Of a stretch of DNA of 64,000 nt, positions 1-8,479 are shown piece after piece. Position 1 is the stretch's first letter, and the number at the start of each line of letters is the position of its first letter. Under the pieces are notes generated by a model that was not told the DNA's origin, did no database searches, and saw nothing but the letters and a program-made list of their open reading frames with translations. A program made the translations under genes and the position numbers. The DNA comes from Oceanicaulis sp. MMSF_3324 (GTDB taxonomy: Bacteria; Pseudomonadota; Alphaproteobacteria; Caulobacterales; Maricaulaceae): positions 103,119 to 167,118 of the forward strand of contig NZ_JASHIU010000006.1 of the NCBI RefSeq assembly GCF_030733545.1, in the 5' to 3' direction.

Positions 1-1
1 C

Positions 2-1588
2 TTTTCCGCGCCGTCCCCGCGCATGTTCGAGATCGCCAATGAGGGCGATTTGAGCGTGTCCGATCCGATCCGGCCTGAAGAGGGCCAGGACTATGTGCGT
101 CTCCTGCTGCATATGCCCAGCTATGAGGATGCGTATCTGTATTCTCTGGTTTTCGTGGATTTCAGCCTGCTGAGCGCGGCGGAAGAGGCGACCGTCTCTT
201 TCCGTGAAGCGATCGCCAGCGAACAGCAGATGCGCATCAGCTTCTTTTTCGTGTACGCGCTTGCGGCGATTCTGGTGTTTCTAGGCGCGGTCTGGCTGGC
301 TTTGAGTGCGGCCGCCCAGGTCGTGTCGCCGGTCAGTCGTCTCGTCGCCGCAGCCGAGCTGGTGCGCCGGGGCGAATTGAGCGCACGGGTCCAGGTGGCG
401 CGCGACAATGACGAGATCGCTGCTCTGAGCCGAGCGTTCAATCGCATGACCCGTCAGCTGGAAAGCCAGCGCAGCGCCTTGCTGGAAGCCAACGCGGAAT
501 CCGAACGTCGACGCGCCTTCATTGAAGCGGTTCTGACCGGCGTCAGCGCCGGTGTGATCGGGATGGAGCCGGACGGGCGTATCTCGCTCGTCAACCGGTC
601 CGCCTCTCATCTGCTGGGACGTGAGCCCGGGGCGTTGGTGGGCGAGATGATCGATGCCGTGCTGCCGGCCTTTTCCGAGGTGTTCCACGCGGTTCACCGG
701 CGGCCGGACGAGATTGCGGAACGCCAGCTTGATATCACGGAAGACGGCGGCGCCACGGTCAATCTCAGTGTTCGGGCGGCCCAGGATGATGATGGCGGCG
801 TGGTGATCACGTTCGACGATGTGTCCCGGCTCGTGGCGGCCCAGCGCAGCGCAGCCTGGCGGGATGTTGCCCGACGCATCGCCCATGAGATCAAGAACCC
901 GCTGACTCCGATCCAGTTGTCGGCAGAGCGTTTGAAGCGCCGCTATCGCAAGCATATCGAGGAAGACGGGCTCGAGACGTTCGACAAATGCGTTGAGACC
1001 ATTGTCCGTCAGGTCAGTGATATCGGCCGCATGGTGGACGAGTTCTCCGCATTTGCGCGCATGCCCGCGCCCAAGATGGAAAACTCCGACCTCGTGGATA
1101 TCGCCAATTCGTGCGTGTTCGCCCAACGTGTGGCGTCGCCGGACATTCAGGTGCTTCTGACGGTGCAGGGCGGACCCATCACCATCGAGTGTGACTCCCG
1201 GCTGGTCAGCCAGGCCCTGGCGAATGTCCTGAAAAATGCGGCGGAGAGCGTGTCTTCCCGTATGGAGGACGAGGCGGCCAAGGCCGGCGGGCGCATCGCC
1301 GTATCGGTCGGCGCAGATGACAATCAGGCGATGATCGAGATTACGGATAACGGCTTGGGCTGGCCTGTTCACGACCGGGCGCGTCTGACCGAACCCTATA
1401 TGACGACACGTGCAAAGGGGACCGGGCTGGGTCTCGCGATCGTGCGGCGCATCATGGAGGACCATGGTGGCCGACTGGAACTGGATGACCGTCCCGATAT
1501 GGAGCGAGGCGCTGTGGTCAGAATGGTCTTTCCCTTGCTTGAACCCGAGACGGACGCACCGGACACCCCGGTGCAGGCGGAGGCTTGA
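2..1588 (+). CDS. ntrY: NtrY sensor histidine kinase, C-terminal part (5' end outside window)
   Basis: Membrane histidine kinase of the NtrY-NtrX pair, which in alphaproteobacteria links nitrogen, redox and envelope status to gene control. The frame is open to the left edge, so the start and the first membrane segments lie outside. Visible in order: a short extracytoplasmic end, a transmembrane helix (about nt 240-305), a HAMP linker (to about 470), a PAS domain (about 520-830), a HisKA domain with the phospho-accepting His at codon 884-886 in RIAHEIKNP, and an ATPase domain with NVLKNAAES, DNGLG and GTGLGLAIV. All catalytic motifs look intact. The stop overlaps a possible TTG of ntrX, so the two are translationally close. 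The family name rests on domain order plus the ntrX-trkA neighbourhood. Confidence 0.93.
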   Translation, partial: FSAPSPRMFEIANEGDLSVSDPIRPEEGQDYVRLLLHMPSYEDAYLYSLVFVDFSLLSAAEEATVSFREAIASEQQMRISFFFVYALAAILVFLGAVWLALSAAAQVVSPVSRLVAAAELVRRGELSARVQVARDNDEIAALSRAFNRMTRQLESQRSALLEANAESERRRAFIEAVLTGVSAGVIGMEPDGRISLVNRSASHLLGREPGALVGEMIDAVLPAFSEVFHAVHRRPDEIAERQLDITEDGGATVNLSVRAAQDDDGGVVITFDDVSRLVAAQRSAAWRDVARRIAHEIKNPLTPIQLSAERLKRRYRKHIEEDGLETFDKCVETIVRQVSDIGRMVDEFSAFARMPAPKMENSDLVDIANSCVFAQRVASPDIQVLLTVQGGPITIECDSRLVSQALANVLKNAAESVSSRMEDEAAKAGGRIAVSVGADDNQAMIEITDNGLGWPVHDRARLTEPYMTTRAKGTGLGLAIVRRIMEDHGGRLELDDRPDMERGAVVRMVFPLLEPETDAPDTPVQAEA

Positions 1589-1593
1589 ACACC

Positions 1594-3003
1594 ATGTCCC
1601 TGGACATTCTTGTCGTTGATGATGAAGCCGATATTCGGGAGCTCATAGGCGGGCTTCTTGAAGATGAAGGCTACGAGCCCCGTTACGCTGGCGATTCCGA
1701 TACGGCGCTGGAGGCGGTCCGTCAGCGCAAGCCTGCATTGGCGGTGCTGGATGTTTGGCTTCAGGGCAGCCGGCTGGACGGTATTGAATTGTTGGCGGAG
1801 ATCAAACGGGTCGCACCGGATCTGCCCGTCGTGGTGATTTCCGGGCATGGCACCATCGAAACGGCGGTGGCGGCCATCCGGAAAGGGGCCTACGATTTTA
1901 TCGAAAAGCCCTTTAAGTCCGACAAGTTGCTGCTAACTGTTGATCGTGCGCTTGAAGCAAGTCGCCTGCGTCGTGAAAACGCCGAGCTTCGCGCCAAGTC
2001 CGAGGTCCACAACGACCTGATCGGGGAGTCCGCCGTCGCGGTGCAATTGCGTCAGACCGTGGATCGGGTGGCTCCGACCAATTCGCGAGTCCTCATTTCC
2101 GGACCGTCCGGATCCGGCAAGGAGCTGATCGCGCGCCTCATCCATGCGCACTCCATGCGGGCGGACGGACCGTTCGTACCGGTCTCCGCCGCAATGATGG
2201 CGCCCGACCGGGTCGAGGCGGAACTCTTTGGCGCCGAGACCGAGAGCGGTGTGGAGCGCGTGGGCCTTCTGGAACAGGCCCATGGCGGGACGCTGTTTCT
2301 GGATGAAGTCGGCGACATGCCCGCCGCCACTCAGGCCAAGCTGTTGCGTATGCTGGTTGAGCAACGCTTCCGTCGCATTGGCGGCGCGCAGGACGTTCAG
2401 GTCAATGTGCGCGTCTTGTCCTCCACCGCCCGGGATCTGCAAGGCATGATATCCGAAGGCCTGTTCCGTGAGGACCTCTATCATCGCCTCGCCGTGGTCC
2501 CGCTCGAGGTGCCGTCACTCTCCCAGCGCCGCGAGGACATTCCGCTTCTGGTCAATCACTTCCTAGATCGTTTGACCACCATGTCGGGACTGCCGACCCG
2601 CAAGATTGGCGAGGATGCCATGGCGGCGTTGCAGGCCCATGACTGGCCGGGCAATGTGCGCCAGCTTCGCAACAACGTGGAACGGCTGTTGATCCTGGCG
2701 ACCGGCTCCCCTGATGAGCCGGTTACGCTGGACTCACTGCCCTCTGAAGTCGCTGGACGCTCGACGAGCAGCGAAACCGGTCTGGATGCGGAACGCATGA
2801 TCGCCTTGCCCTTGCGGGATGCGCGTGAGAATTTTGAACGCGAATACCTCAAGGCCCAGATCAACCGGTTTGGGGGCAACATATCTCGAACGGCGAATTT
2901 CATCGGCATGGAGCGCTCCGCCCTTCATCGCAAATTGAAGACGCTGGGTGTCGCCAGCCTGAACCGGAAGAGTGACGACATCGACGCAGAGGACGCCGGC
3001 TGA
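1594..3003 (+). CDS. ntrX: NtrX response regulator, sigma-54-activator type without GAFTGA
   Basis: Partner regulator of NtrY. Residues 1-120 are a receiver with the acidic pair VVDDE and phospho-acceptor Asp53 (VLDVWL). An AAA+ domain follows with Walker A GPSGSGKE and a Walker B-like LFLDEVGDM, and the C-terminus carries a Fis-type helix-turn-helix (ISRTANFIGMERSALHRKL). The loop after ELFG, where sigma-54 activators carry GAFTGA, reads AETESGVERVGLLEQ, so the sigma-54 contact motif is missing. The chosen ATG (1594) has AGGCGGAGG about 10 nt upstream; a TTG at 1585 overlapping the ntrY stop is the alternative. It sits between ntrY and trkA, the usual order in this class. Confidence 0.93.
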   Translation: MSLDILVVDDEADIRELIGGLLEDEGYEPRYAGDSDTALEAVRQRKPALAVLDVWLQGSRLDGIELLAEIKRVAPDLPVVVISGHGTIETAVAAIRKGAYDFIEKPFKSDKLLLTVDRALEASRLRRENAELRAKSEVHNDLIGESAVAVQLRQTVDRVAPTNSRVLISGPSGSGKELIARLIHAHSMRADGPFVPVSAAMMAPDRVEAELFGAETESGVERVGLLEQAHGGTLFLDEVGDMPAATQAKLLRMLVEQRFRRIGGAQDVQVNVRVLSSTARDLQGMISEGLFREDLYHRLAVVPLEVPSLSQRREDIPLLVNHFLDRLTTMSGLPTRKIGEDAMAALQAHDWPGNVRQLRNNVERLLILATGSPDEPVTLDSLPSEVAGRSTSSETGLDAERMIALPLRDARENFEREYLKAQINRFGGNISRTANFIGMERSALHRKLKTLGVASLNRKSDDIDAEDAG

Positions 3004-3022
3004 AGCTGGCTGAGAGCATCCC

Positions 3023-4396
3023 ATGAAAGCTGTAGTGTGCGGGGCAGGGCGTGTGGGTTACGGCATCGCCCGCGAGCTCGCCTCTGAGGGCAATGCGGTC
3101 ACGGTCGTGGACTGGTCGCGTGAGCTGATCGACAAGGTCACTACTGATCTGGATGTCCGCGGCGTTGTCGGTCACGGCTCCCATCCTGACGTCCTGGACC
3201 GGGCAGGGATCCGGGATGCAGACCTTCTGGTGGCGGTGACCTATTCGGACGAGACGAATATGGTCGCCTGCCAGGTGGCGCATTCGCTCTTTGATACGCC
3301 CACTCGCATCGCGCGGGTCAGGGCGCAGAGCTATCTCGACAAACGCTGGGGCGACCTGTTCTCCTCAGGCGCGCTGCCCATCGATGTGACCATTTCGCCC
3401 GAGCTTGAGGTGAGCCGGTCCATCCTTCAGCGTCTTGAAACGCCCGGGGCTTTTGCGACGGCGCCGTTCGCCAACAGTCGCGTACAGGTGTTGGGGCTGA
3501 GGGTGGACGAACAATCCCCCGTCGCCGCCAGTACGCGCGCTCAAATGGCCGAGCTTTTCCCTGATCTCGGCTTCGACATTGTCGGGGTCCAGCGCGACCA
3601 GACGCTGTTCATTCCGCAGGATGATGACCCGCTCATGCCGGGCGACGACATTTATGTCAGCCTGGCGGCAGGACATGTGAAACGCGCGCTGGATGTGTTC
3701 GGCCGGTCCGCACCGCGCGCCCGGCGGGTGGTGATCATCGGCGCTGGCAATATCGGTCTGTATGTCGCCAAGGCGCTCGAGCGGGTGGGCGGGGTTCGCG
3801 TACGCTTGATCGAAAGCGATAAGGCCCAGGCGGAACACGCGGCGGATGCCTTGCGTCGGACCGTGGTCCTGCACGGTGATGGCCTGGACCGCGATGTGCT
3901 GCGTGAGGCAGGTGTTGAAGATGCAGAGCTCGCCCTGTGTCTGACCAATGACGACAAGGTCAATCTGCTCAGCGGCGTCATGGCCAAGAAGGAAGGCGCG
4001 GCGCGTTCGCTCTGCCTTGTGAACAATCAGGCCTTCCACCCCGTCCAGGAGGCGCTGGATGTGGATGTGATGATCGACCCGCGGGCCGTGACCGTCTCCA
4101 CCATTCTCCAGCATATTCGTCGGGGTCGCATTACGGGCCTGCAGACCATGGGCGATGGCATGGCCGAGGCGCTCGAAGGCGTGACGCTGTCCACGTCTCC
4201 GCTGGTGGGCCAGAATCTGAGCACGCTGGAGCCGCCGGACGGGGTGGCGATCTGCGCCATGGTGCGCGGTGAGCAGGTGTTCTTCCGGCGCGACTCTGTC
4301 GTCATCCAGGAAAATGACCGTGTGATTTTCTTTGCGCTGAAGGCGTCGGTGCCGAAAGTCGAGCAATTGTTCCGCGTCAGCCTCGAGTATTTCTAA
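3023..4396 (+). CDS. trkA: Trk potassium uptake regulatory subunit TrkA
   Basis: Cytosolic peripheral subunit that binds NAD(H) and gates the TrkH potassium channel. The 457 residues hold two repeats of RCK_N plus RCK_C. The first Rossmann motif is CGAGRVGYGIA near the N-terminus and the second is IIGAGNIGLYVAKAL near residue 240, each followed by an acidic residue at the end of the second strand (VDWS, IESD). Length and duplication match full-length TrkA. It follows ntrX by 19 nt and precedes trkH by 4 nt, so it is probably co-transcribed with both. Confidence 0.94.
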   Translation: MKAVVCGAGRVGYGIARELASEGNAVTVVDWSRELIDKVTTDLDVRGVVGHGSHPDVLDRAGIRDADLLVAVTYSDETNMVACQVAHSLFDTPTRIARVRAQSYLDKRWGDLFSSGALPIDVTISPELEVSRSILQRLETPGAFATAPFANSRVQVLGLRVDEQSPVAASTRAQMAELFPDLGFDIVGVQRDQTLFIPQDDDPLMPGDDIYVSLAAGHVKRALDVFGRSAPRARRVVIIGAGNIGLYVAKALERVGGVRVRLIESDKAQAEHAADALRRTVVLHGDGLDRDVLREAGVEDAELALCLTNDDKVNLLSGVMAKKEGAARSLCLVNNQAFHPVQEALDVDVMIDPRAVTVSTILQHIRRGRITGLQTMGDGMAEALEGVTLSTSPLVGQNLSTLEPPDGVAICAMVRGEQVFFRRDSVVIQENDRVIFFALKASVPKVEQLFRVSLEYF

Positions 4397-4400
4397 GCCG

Positions 4401-5795
4401 ATGAAGTGGTCACCCCGCTTTTTCCGCGCCCTGGCCTGGTGTGCAGTGTTCATCAGCGCTGCGGCTGCGCCATTTGTCCTGTTCGCCGGACTTGAAGGGC
4501 AGGCGGAAGTGGCGCGCGGGTTCACCGTGACGGTGGTCCTGGGCGTCTTCCTGGGCGGCGTGACGCTGGCTGGCACCCGGAAGGTGCAGAGCCCGGCGGG
4601 GGCGAGCGCAGCGTTGAGACTGGCTTTGTTTGGTTGGTTGCTCACGCCCTTGCTGGCTTCGCCGCCCCTGGTCGCGGCGACTGGCTCGTTCTCAACGGGC
4701 GTGTTTGAAGCCTATGGGGCCCTCACGACGACCGGCGCCATCACGCTGGCCCCGGAGGAAGCGGGTATCTCCATCACCTTGTGGCGCTGTGTCCTGGCCT
4801 GGCTGGGCGGGCTGGGCAGCCTGGTTCTGGCGGCTACGGTCTTTGCTGCGCTTGACCGTCGGGGGGTGGGGTTGCGCCGGACCTATCTCTTGACTGTCGA
4901 GCACGCCGATCTCTTCACCAATTTTGGCCGAGCGCTTCGTCGTTTCGGAGCCATCTATGTGGGGCTGACCCTTGTCGGCTTCCTGATGCTCATGCTCACC
5001 GGAGCCGCCCCCTATGACAGTTTGTGTCTGGCCCTGTCAGGGTTGTCGACCGCAGGTCTGACGCCCCGTTCTGACGCCATGGAAGTCTGGTTGTCACCCG
5101 CCGCTCAGGCGGTTCTGGCGCTGATCTGCCTGTCAGGCGCCTGGAACATGGCGGTGCAGTATGATCTGGCCTCCCGACGGCGGATCAGTCGCGGAAGCGG
5201 CGAATTGCGCGCCATACTGGTCCTGGGGCTGGGCGCAGGCCTGTACTTTCTTGTGAGCGGCTATCCGGGTCAGGTGTTCTCTGGCGCGCTGGACATGGTG
5301 TTCGCCGTCACCACAGCGGGCTTTCAGACGCAAGCCGTCCCGGCCTTGCCGCTTACTCTTATGTTGCTGGTGGCCATGGCGGGCGGGTCTACCATCTCGA
5401 CATCCGGCGGCATCAAGATGCCTCGCATCCTCTTGCTGTTGAGACGGGCTGGGGGTGAGCTCTCCAGCCTGAGCCATCCGTCTGCGGCTGTTCGGACGCG
5501 GTTCATCGGCCGCCCTGTCAGTGATTCGGCGCTGGCCGGGGTCTGGGTCTATGCGCTGGCCTATCCGGCTGTCCTCGGACTGGGGACGGTTGCGATCGGC
5601 GCTAGCGGGGTGTCGTTCGAACAAGCGTGGATGGCGTCAGCCGCCTCGCTGGTGAATGCGGGACCGCTTGCAGGCGTTGATTATGCTGCGCTTCCGCCGA
5701 TGGCGCTGGCGGTTTCAAGCTTCATCATGGTTCTGGGCCGGCTTGAAGTGCTGGCGGCGGCAGCTGCATTTTATGTGATCTTCGCTCGCGACTGA
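4401..5795 (+). CDS. trkH: TrkH-type potassium transporter subunit
   Basis: Integral membrane potassium-translocating subunit of the Trk system. The 464-residue protein is a chain of hydrophobic segments with the repeated pore-loop glycine motifs of the superfamily: [31 protein letters not shown] and [13 protein letters not shown], the last in the position of the fourth selectivity-filter loop. [17 protein letters not shown] is the usual conserved loop after the third pore. It directly follows trkA, so pump and gating subunit come from one transcript. The start ATG lies 4 nt after the trkA stop. Confidence 0.92.
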   Translation: MKWSPRFFRALAWCAVFISAAAAPFVLFAGLEGQAEVARGFTVTVVLGVFLGGVTLAGTRKVQSPAGASAALRLALFGWLLTPLLASPPLVAATGSFSTGVFEAYGALTTTGAITLAPEEAGISITLWRCVLAWLGGLGSLVLAATVFAALDRRGVGLRRTYLLTVEHADLFTNFGRALRRFGAIYVGLTLVGFLMLMLTGAAPYDSLCLALSGLSTAGLTPRSDAMEVWLSPAAQAVLALICLSGAWNMAVQYDLASRRRISRGSGELRAILVLGLGAGLYFLVSGYPGQVFSGALDMVFAVTTAGFQTQAVPALPLTLMLLVAMAGGSTISTSGGIKMPRILLLLRRAGGELSSLSHPSAAVRTRFIGRPVSDSALAGVWVYALAYPAVLGLGTVAIGASGVSFEQAWMASAASLVNAGPLAGVDYAALPPMALAVSSFIMVLGRLEVLAAAAAFYVIFARD

Positions 5796-5895
5796 CGCTG
5801 CGCGGACAGGCAATCATGTTGCAGCTGAGCCAAGGTATGTTTACCTAATTGTGGGGGCGCACAACTGGCGCCGGAATTCTAATGCGATAAGGCCA

Positions 5896-6153
5896 ATGTC
5901 TAACGATAAGAAACAAAACCTGCAGGACGTTTTTCTCAACACCGTTCGCAAGGGCAAGACTCCGCTCACCATCTTTCTGGTCAATGGCGTAAAACTTCAG
6001 GGCGTCGTCACCTGGTTTGACAACTTTTGTGTCCTGCTGCGTCGTGAAGGACAGATTCAGCTTGTCTACAAGCACGCCATTTCCACCATCATGCCCAGCC
6101 AGCCCGTCCAGTTGTTCGACAAGGACGAGGCCGAAGGAGACGCCGAGGATTGA
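5896..6153 (+). CDS. hfq: RNA chaperone Hfq
   Basis: Sm-like hexameric RNA chaperone that pairs small RNAs with mRNAs. The 85 residues contain the Sm1 motif ([22 protein letters not shown]), the linker VTWFDNF and the Sm2 motif YKHAISTI, with the acidic tail common in alphaproteobacteria. ATG 5896 gives the usual N-terminus [11 protein letters not shown] and has TAAGG upstream; the frame also opens at a GTG at 5851, but that adds 15 unlike residues. About 100 nt separate it from trkH, leaving room for its own promoter. The stop overlaps the TTG start of hflX by 4 nt. Confidence 0.96.
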   Translation: MSNDKKQNLQDVFLNTVRKGKTPLTIFLVNGVKLQGVVTWFDNFCVLLRREGQIQLVYKHAISTIMPSQPVQLFDKDEAEGDAED

Positions 6154-7481
6154 TCGACCGTAAGCCCGCGCCGCAAACCGCTCTTGTTCTCTCCCCGCAA
6201 TATCCGGGGACGGACGCCAATCGCGCGCAAGCGCGCCTTGAAGAAGCGATCGGTCTGGCGGAAGCTCTCGATCTGGTCACCACCGAAGCGCGCATCGAAC
6301 CGTTGCGTCGGGTCGAGGCCAGCGGTTTTTTCGGCACGGGCAAGATCGAGCAGATCGCCGAGCGCGTGAAGGAGGCCGAGATTGCGGTTGTCATCATCGA
6401 CGCTGCGCTCAGCCCGATCCAGCAACGTAATCTGGAAAAGAAGCTCCAGGCCAAGGTCATCGACCGAACCGGCTTGATTCTGGAGATATTCGGCCTGCGC
6501 GCGCAAACCCGCGAAGGGCGCTTGCAGGTAGAGCTGGCGCGTCTGGCCTATGAGCGGTCGCGTCTGGTGCGCACCTGGACCCACCTTGAGCGCCAACGCG
6601 GCGGGCGCGGCTTCCTGGCCGGCCCGGGGGAAACACAGATCGAAACGGACCGCCGCATTCTGGCGGATAAGATGGCCAAGCTCCGCCGCGAGCTTGACGA
6701 GGTCAAGCGTACGCGCGCGCTTCACCGCAAGAAGCGCCAGACCGCGCCGTGGCCCACCGTGGCCCTGGTCGGCTACACCAATGCGGGCAAATCCACGCTT
6801 TTCAATATGCTGTCAGATGCGCAGGTCCTGGCCAAGGACATGCCGTTTGCAACGCTGGACCCGACTGTGCGCGGGGTGAAGTTGCCTTCAGGTCGGCGCG
6901 TGCTGATGAGTGATACGGTGGGCTTCATCACTGATCTGCCCACCGAGCTCATCGCCGCCTTCCGCGCGACCCTGGAAGAAGTCATCGAAGCGGATGTGTT
7001 GATCCATGTCCGCGATATGGCCGATCCGGACCATGAGGGCCGCAAGGCGGATGTGGAATCCGTTCTGGCTGCGCTCGGTGCGGGGTCCGAAGCGGATCAG
7101 CATGTGATCGAGGCCTGGAACAAGGCCGATCAGTTGTCGGCGGAGGATCATGAAGAGCTGGTCTGGCGCGCCAAACTGCCCAAACGCGAGAACGGACCGG
7201 TCAGCATTGTCACCTCAGCCGTAACCGGAGCTGGTGTCGAAACCTTGCTTGAGCAAGTGGAGCTGGCGCTCTCGGTTGACGATGTGGCGTTGCACCTGGA
7301 GTTCGGCCCCTCGGATGCGGAGGCTTTGGCCTTCATTCATCGTCATGGCGCGGTGATTTCTGAGACCGCAGACCCGGAAACCGGTATTGTCAGCGTCCAT
7401 GTTCGCCTCAGTGAAGCGGATGCAGGCCGCTTTCATCAACGATATGGCCTCCAGGAAGACATTGAAACGCTGGCGGATTAG
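6150..7481 (+). CDS. hflX: GTPase HflX, ribosome-associated
   Basis: GTP-binding protein that splits or rescues stalled ribosomes. The 443 residues contain the N-terminal HflX domain with the glycine-rich stretch [15 protein letters not shown], a coiled-coil linker around residue 170-200, and a G domain with Walker [10 protein letters not shown], the switch segment TLDPTVRG, G3 DTVGF and G4 NKAD. The likely start is TTG 6150 inside GATTGA, overlapping the hfq stop by 4 nt, with GGAGA about 10 nt upstream; this coupling to hfq is typical. It converges tail-to-tail with mazG, sharing 4 nt. Confidence 0.94.
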   Translation: MIDRKPAPQTALVLSPQYPGTDANRAQARLEEAIGLAEALDLVTTEARIEPLRRVEASGFFGTGKIEQIAERVKEAEIAVVIIDAALSPIQQRNLEKKLQAKVIDRTGLILEIFGLRAQTREGRLQVELARLAYERSRLVRTWTHLERQRGGRGFLAGPGETQIETDRRILADKMAKLRRELDEVKRTRALHRKKRQTAPWPTVALVGYTNAGKSTLFNMLSDAQVLAKDMPFATLDPTVRGVKLPSGRRVLMSDTVGFITDLPTELIAAFRATLEEVIEADVLIHVRDMADPDHEGRKADVESVLAALGAGSEADQHVIEAWNKADQLSAEDHEELVWRAKLPKRENGPVSIVTSAVTGAGVETLLEQVELALSVDDVALHLEFGPSDAEALAFIHRHGAVISETADPETGIVSVHVRLSEADAGRFHQRYGLQEDIETLAD

Positions 7482-8332
7482 GTGCGTTCGTCTTTTTTCA
7501 CGGACAGCCACATTTCTTCCATGGCTTCCAAGTCCGCTTCCTGAACGGATGACCCGGCCTCGGTCAGACGCGATTCAACGCCCCGGAAGCGGCGTTCGAA
7601 CTTCGCGTTCGCATCGCGCAGTGCGGTTTCGGGGTCAAGTTGAAGTTTCCGGGCCAGGTTCGCCACCGCGAAGAGCAGATCGCCGATTTCCTCCTGAATA
7701 TGCGCCGGATCGTTTTCCCCGATAGCCTCGCGGACTTCGGCCAGCTCCTCATCGATCTTCTCAAGAACCTGGTCGGTATCGGGCCAGTCAAACCCGACCC
7801 GGGCCGCGCGCTTGGAGAGTTTCTCGGCCCGCAAGAGCGCTGGCAGGGCGACCGGCAGGTTGGCGAGTACGGACGGATCCCGGTCGGCTTTTTCCGCACG
7901 CTCGGCGGCCTTCTGGGCTTCCCAGGCGCCAATCTGGGATTGGGCGTCGCGTGCGTCCGCGTCTCCAAAAACGTGCGGGTGACGCCGCAGCATCTTGTCT
8001 GAAATGGCGTCGGCGACATCCTCAAAACGAAACAGTCCGGCTTCCTGGGCCATCTGGCTGTGAAACACGACCTGGAACAACAGGTCTCCCAGCTCGTCCT
8101 TGAGTTCGGCCATGTCCTGACGTTCGATCGCATCCGCCACTTCATACGCCTCTTCAATCGTGTAGGGAGCAATGGTGCGGAACGTCTGTTCGATATCCCA
8201 CGGACAACCGCCACTGGGATCGCGCAGCCTGTCCATGATCGCGAGCAGGCGATCAAGAGGCTCTACGCCTTGTGATTCGATCGAATTGCGATCTCTGAAC
8301 GGAAAGGCGGCAGCGGAAGCTGTGTCTGTCAT
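7478..8332 (-). CDS. mazG: Nucleoside triphosphate pyrophosphohydrolase MazG
   Basis: Hydrolyses (d)NTPs to monophosphates, a house-cleaning role. Of 284 residues, the first MazG domain holds CPWDIEQTFRT, the metal-binding EEAYE and ELGDLLFQVVFH, and a second domain repeats ELAEVREAI and EEIGDLLFA. This two-domain layout matches full-length MazG. The chosen start ATG 8332 begins MTDTASAAAF; an in-frame start at 8410 would add 26 residues unlike the family. The ribosome site is weak. It is convergent with hflX and divergent from the histidine kinase at 8480, so 8333-8479 should hold both promoters; I see no clear motif there. Confidence 0.93.
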   Translation of the reverse strand: MTDTASAAAFPFRDRNSIESQGVEPLDRLLAIMDRLRDPSGGCPWDIEQTFRTIAPYTIEEAYEVADAIERQDMAELKDELGDLLFQVVFHSQMAQEAGLFRFEDVADAISDKMLRRHPHVFGDADARDAQSQIGAWEAQKAAERAEKADRDPSVLANLPVALPALLRAEKLSKRAARVGFDWPDTDQVLEKIDEELAEVREAIGENDPAHIQEEIGDLLFAVANLARKLQLDPETALRDANAKFERRFRGVESRLTEAGSSVQEADLEAMEEMWLSVKKDERT

Positions 8333-8479
8333 GATCACCAGGCAGGTTCGTATGGACTGATTGATCCATGCAATAGAGGCAATTGGGGGCTTGAGGGAAG
8401 GGGTGCCCACTACAGGCTTGATGGTTCATACAATTTTTAGGAGCATTACTCAGTCTGATTCAATTCAATAACCTCGTTC

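Noticed and set aside
281..1465. Long open frame (394 codons) on the minus strand opposite ntrY
   Set aside because: It is antisense to a clear histidine kinase with all catalytic motifs; GC-rich codon bias opens such shadow frames, and the product has no recognisable motif.
5851..5895. Alternative GTG start of hfq adding 15 residues
   Set aside because: ATG 5896 gives the standard Hfq N-terminus with a ribosome site; the extra residues have no family counterpart.
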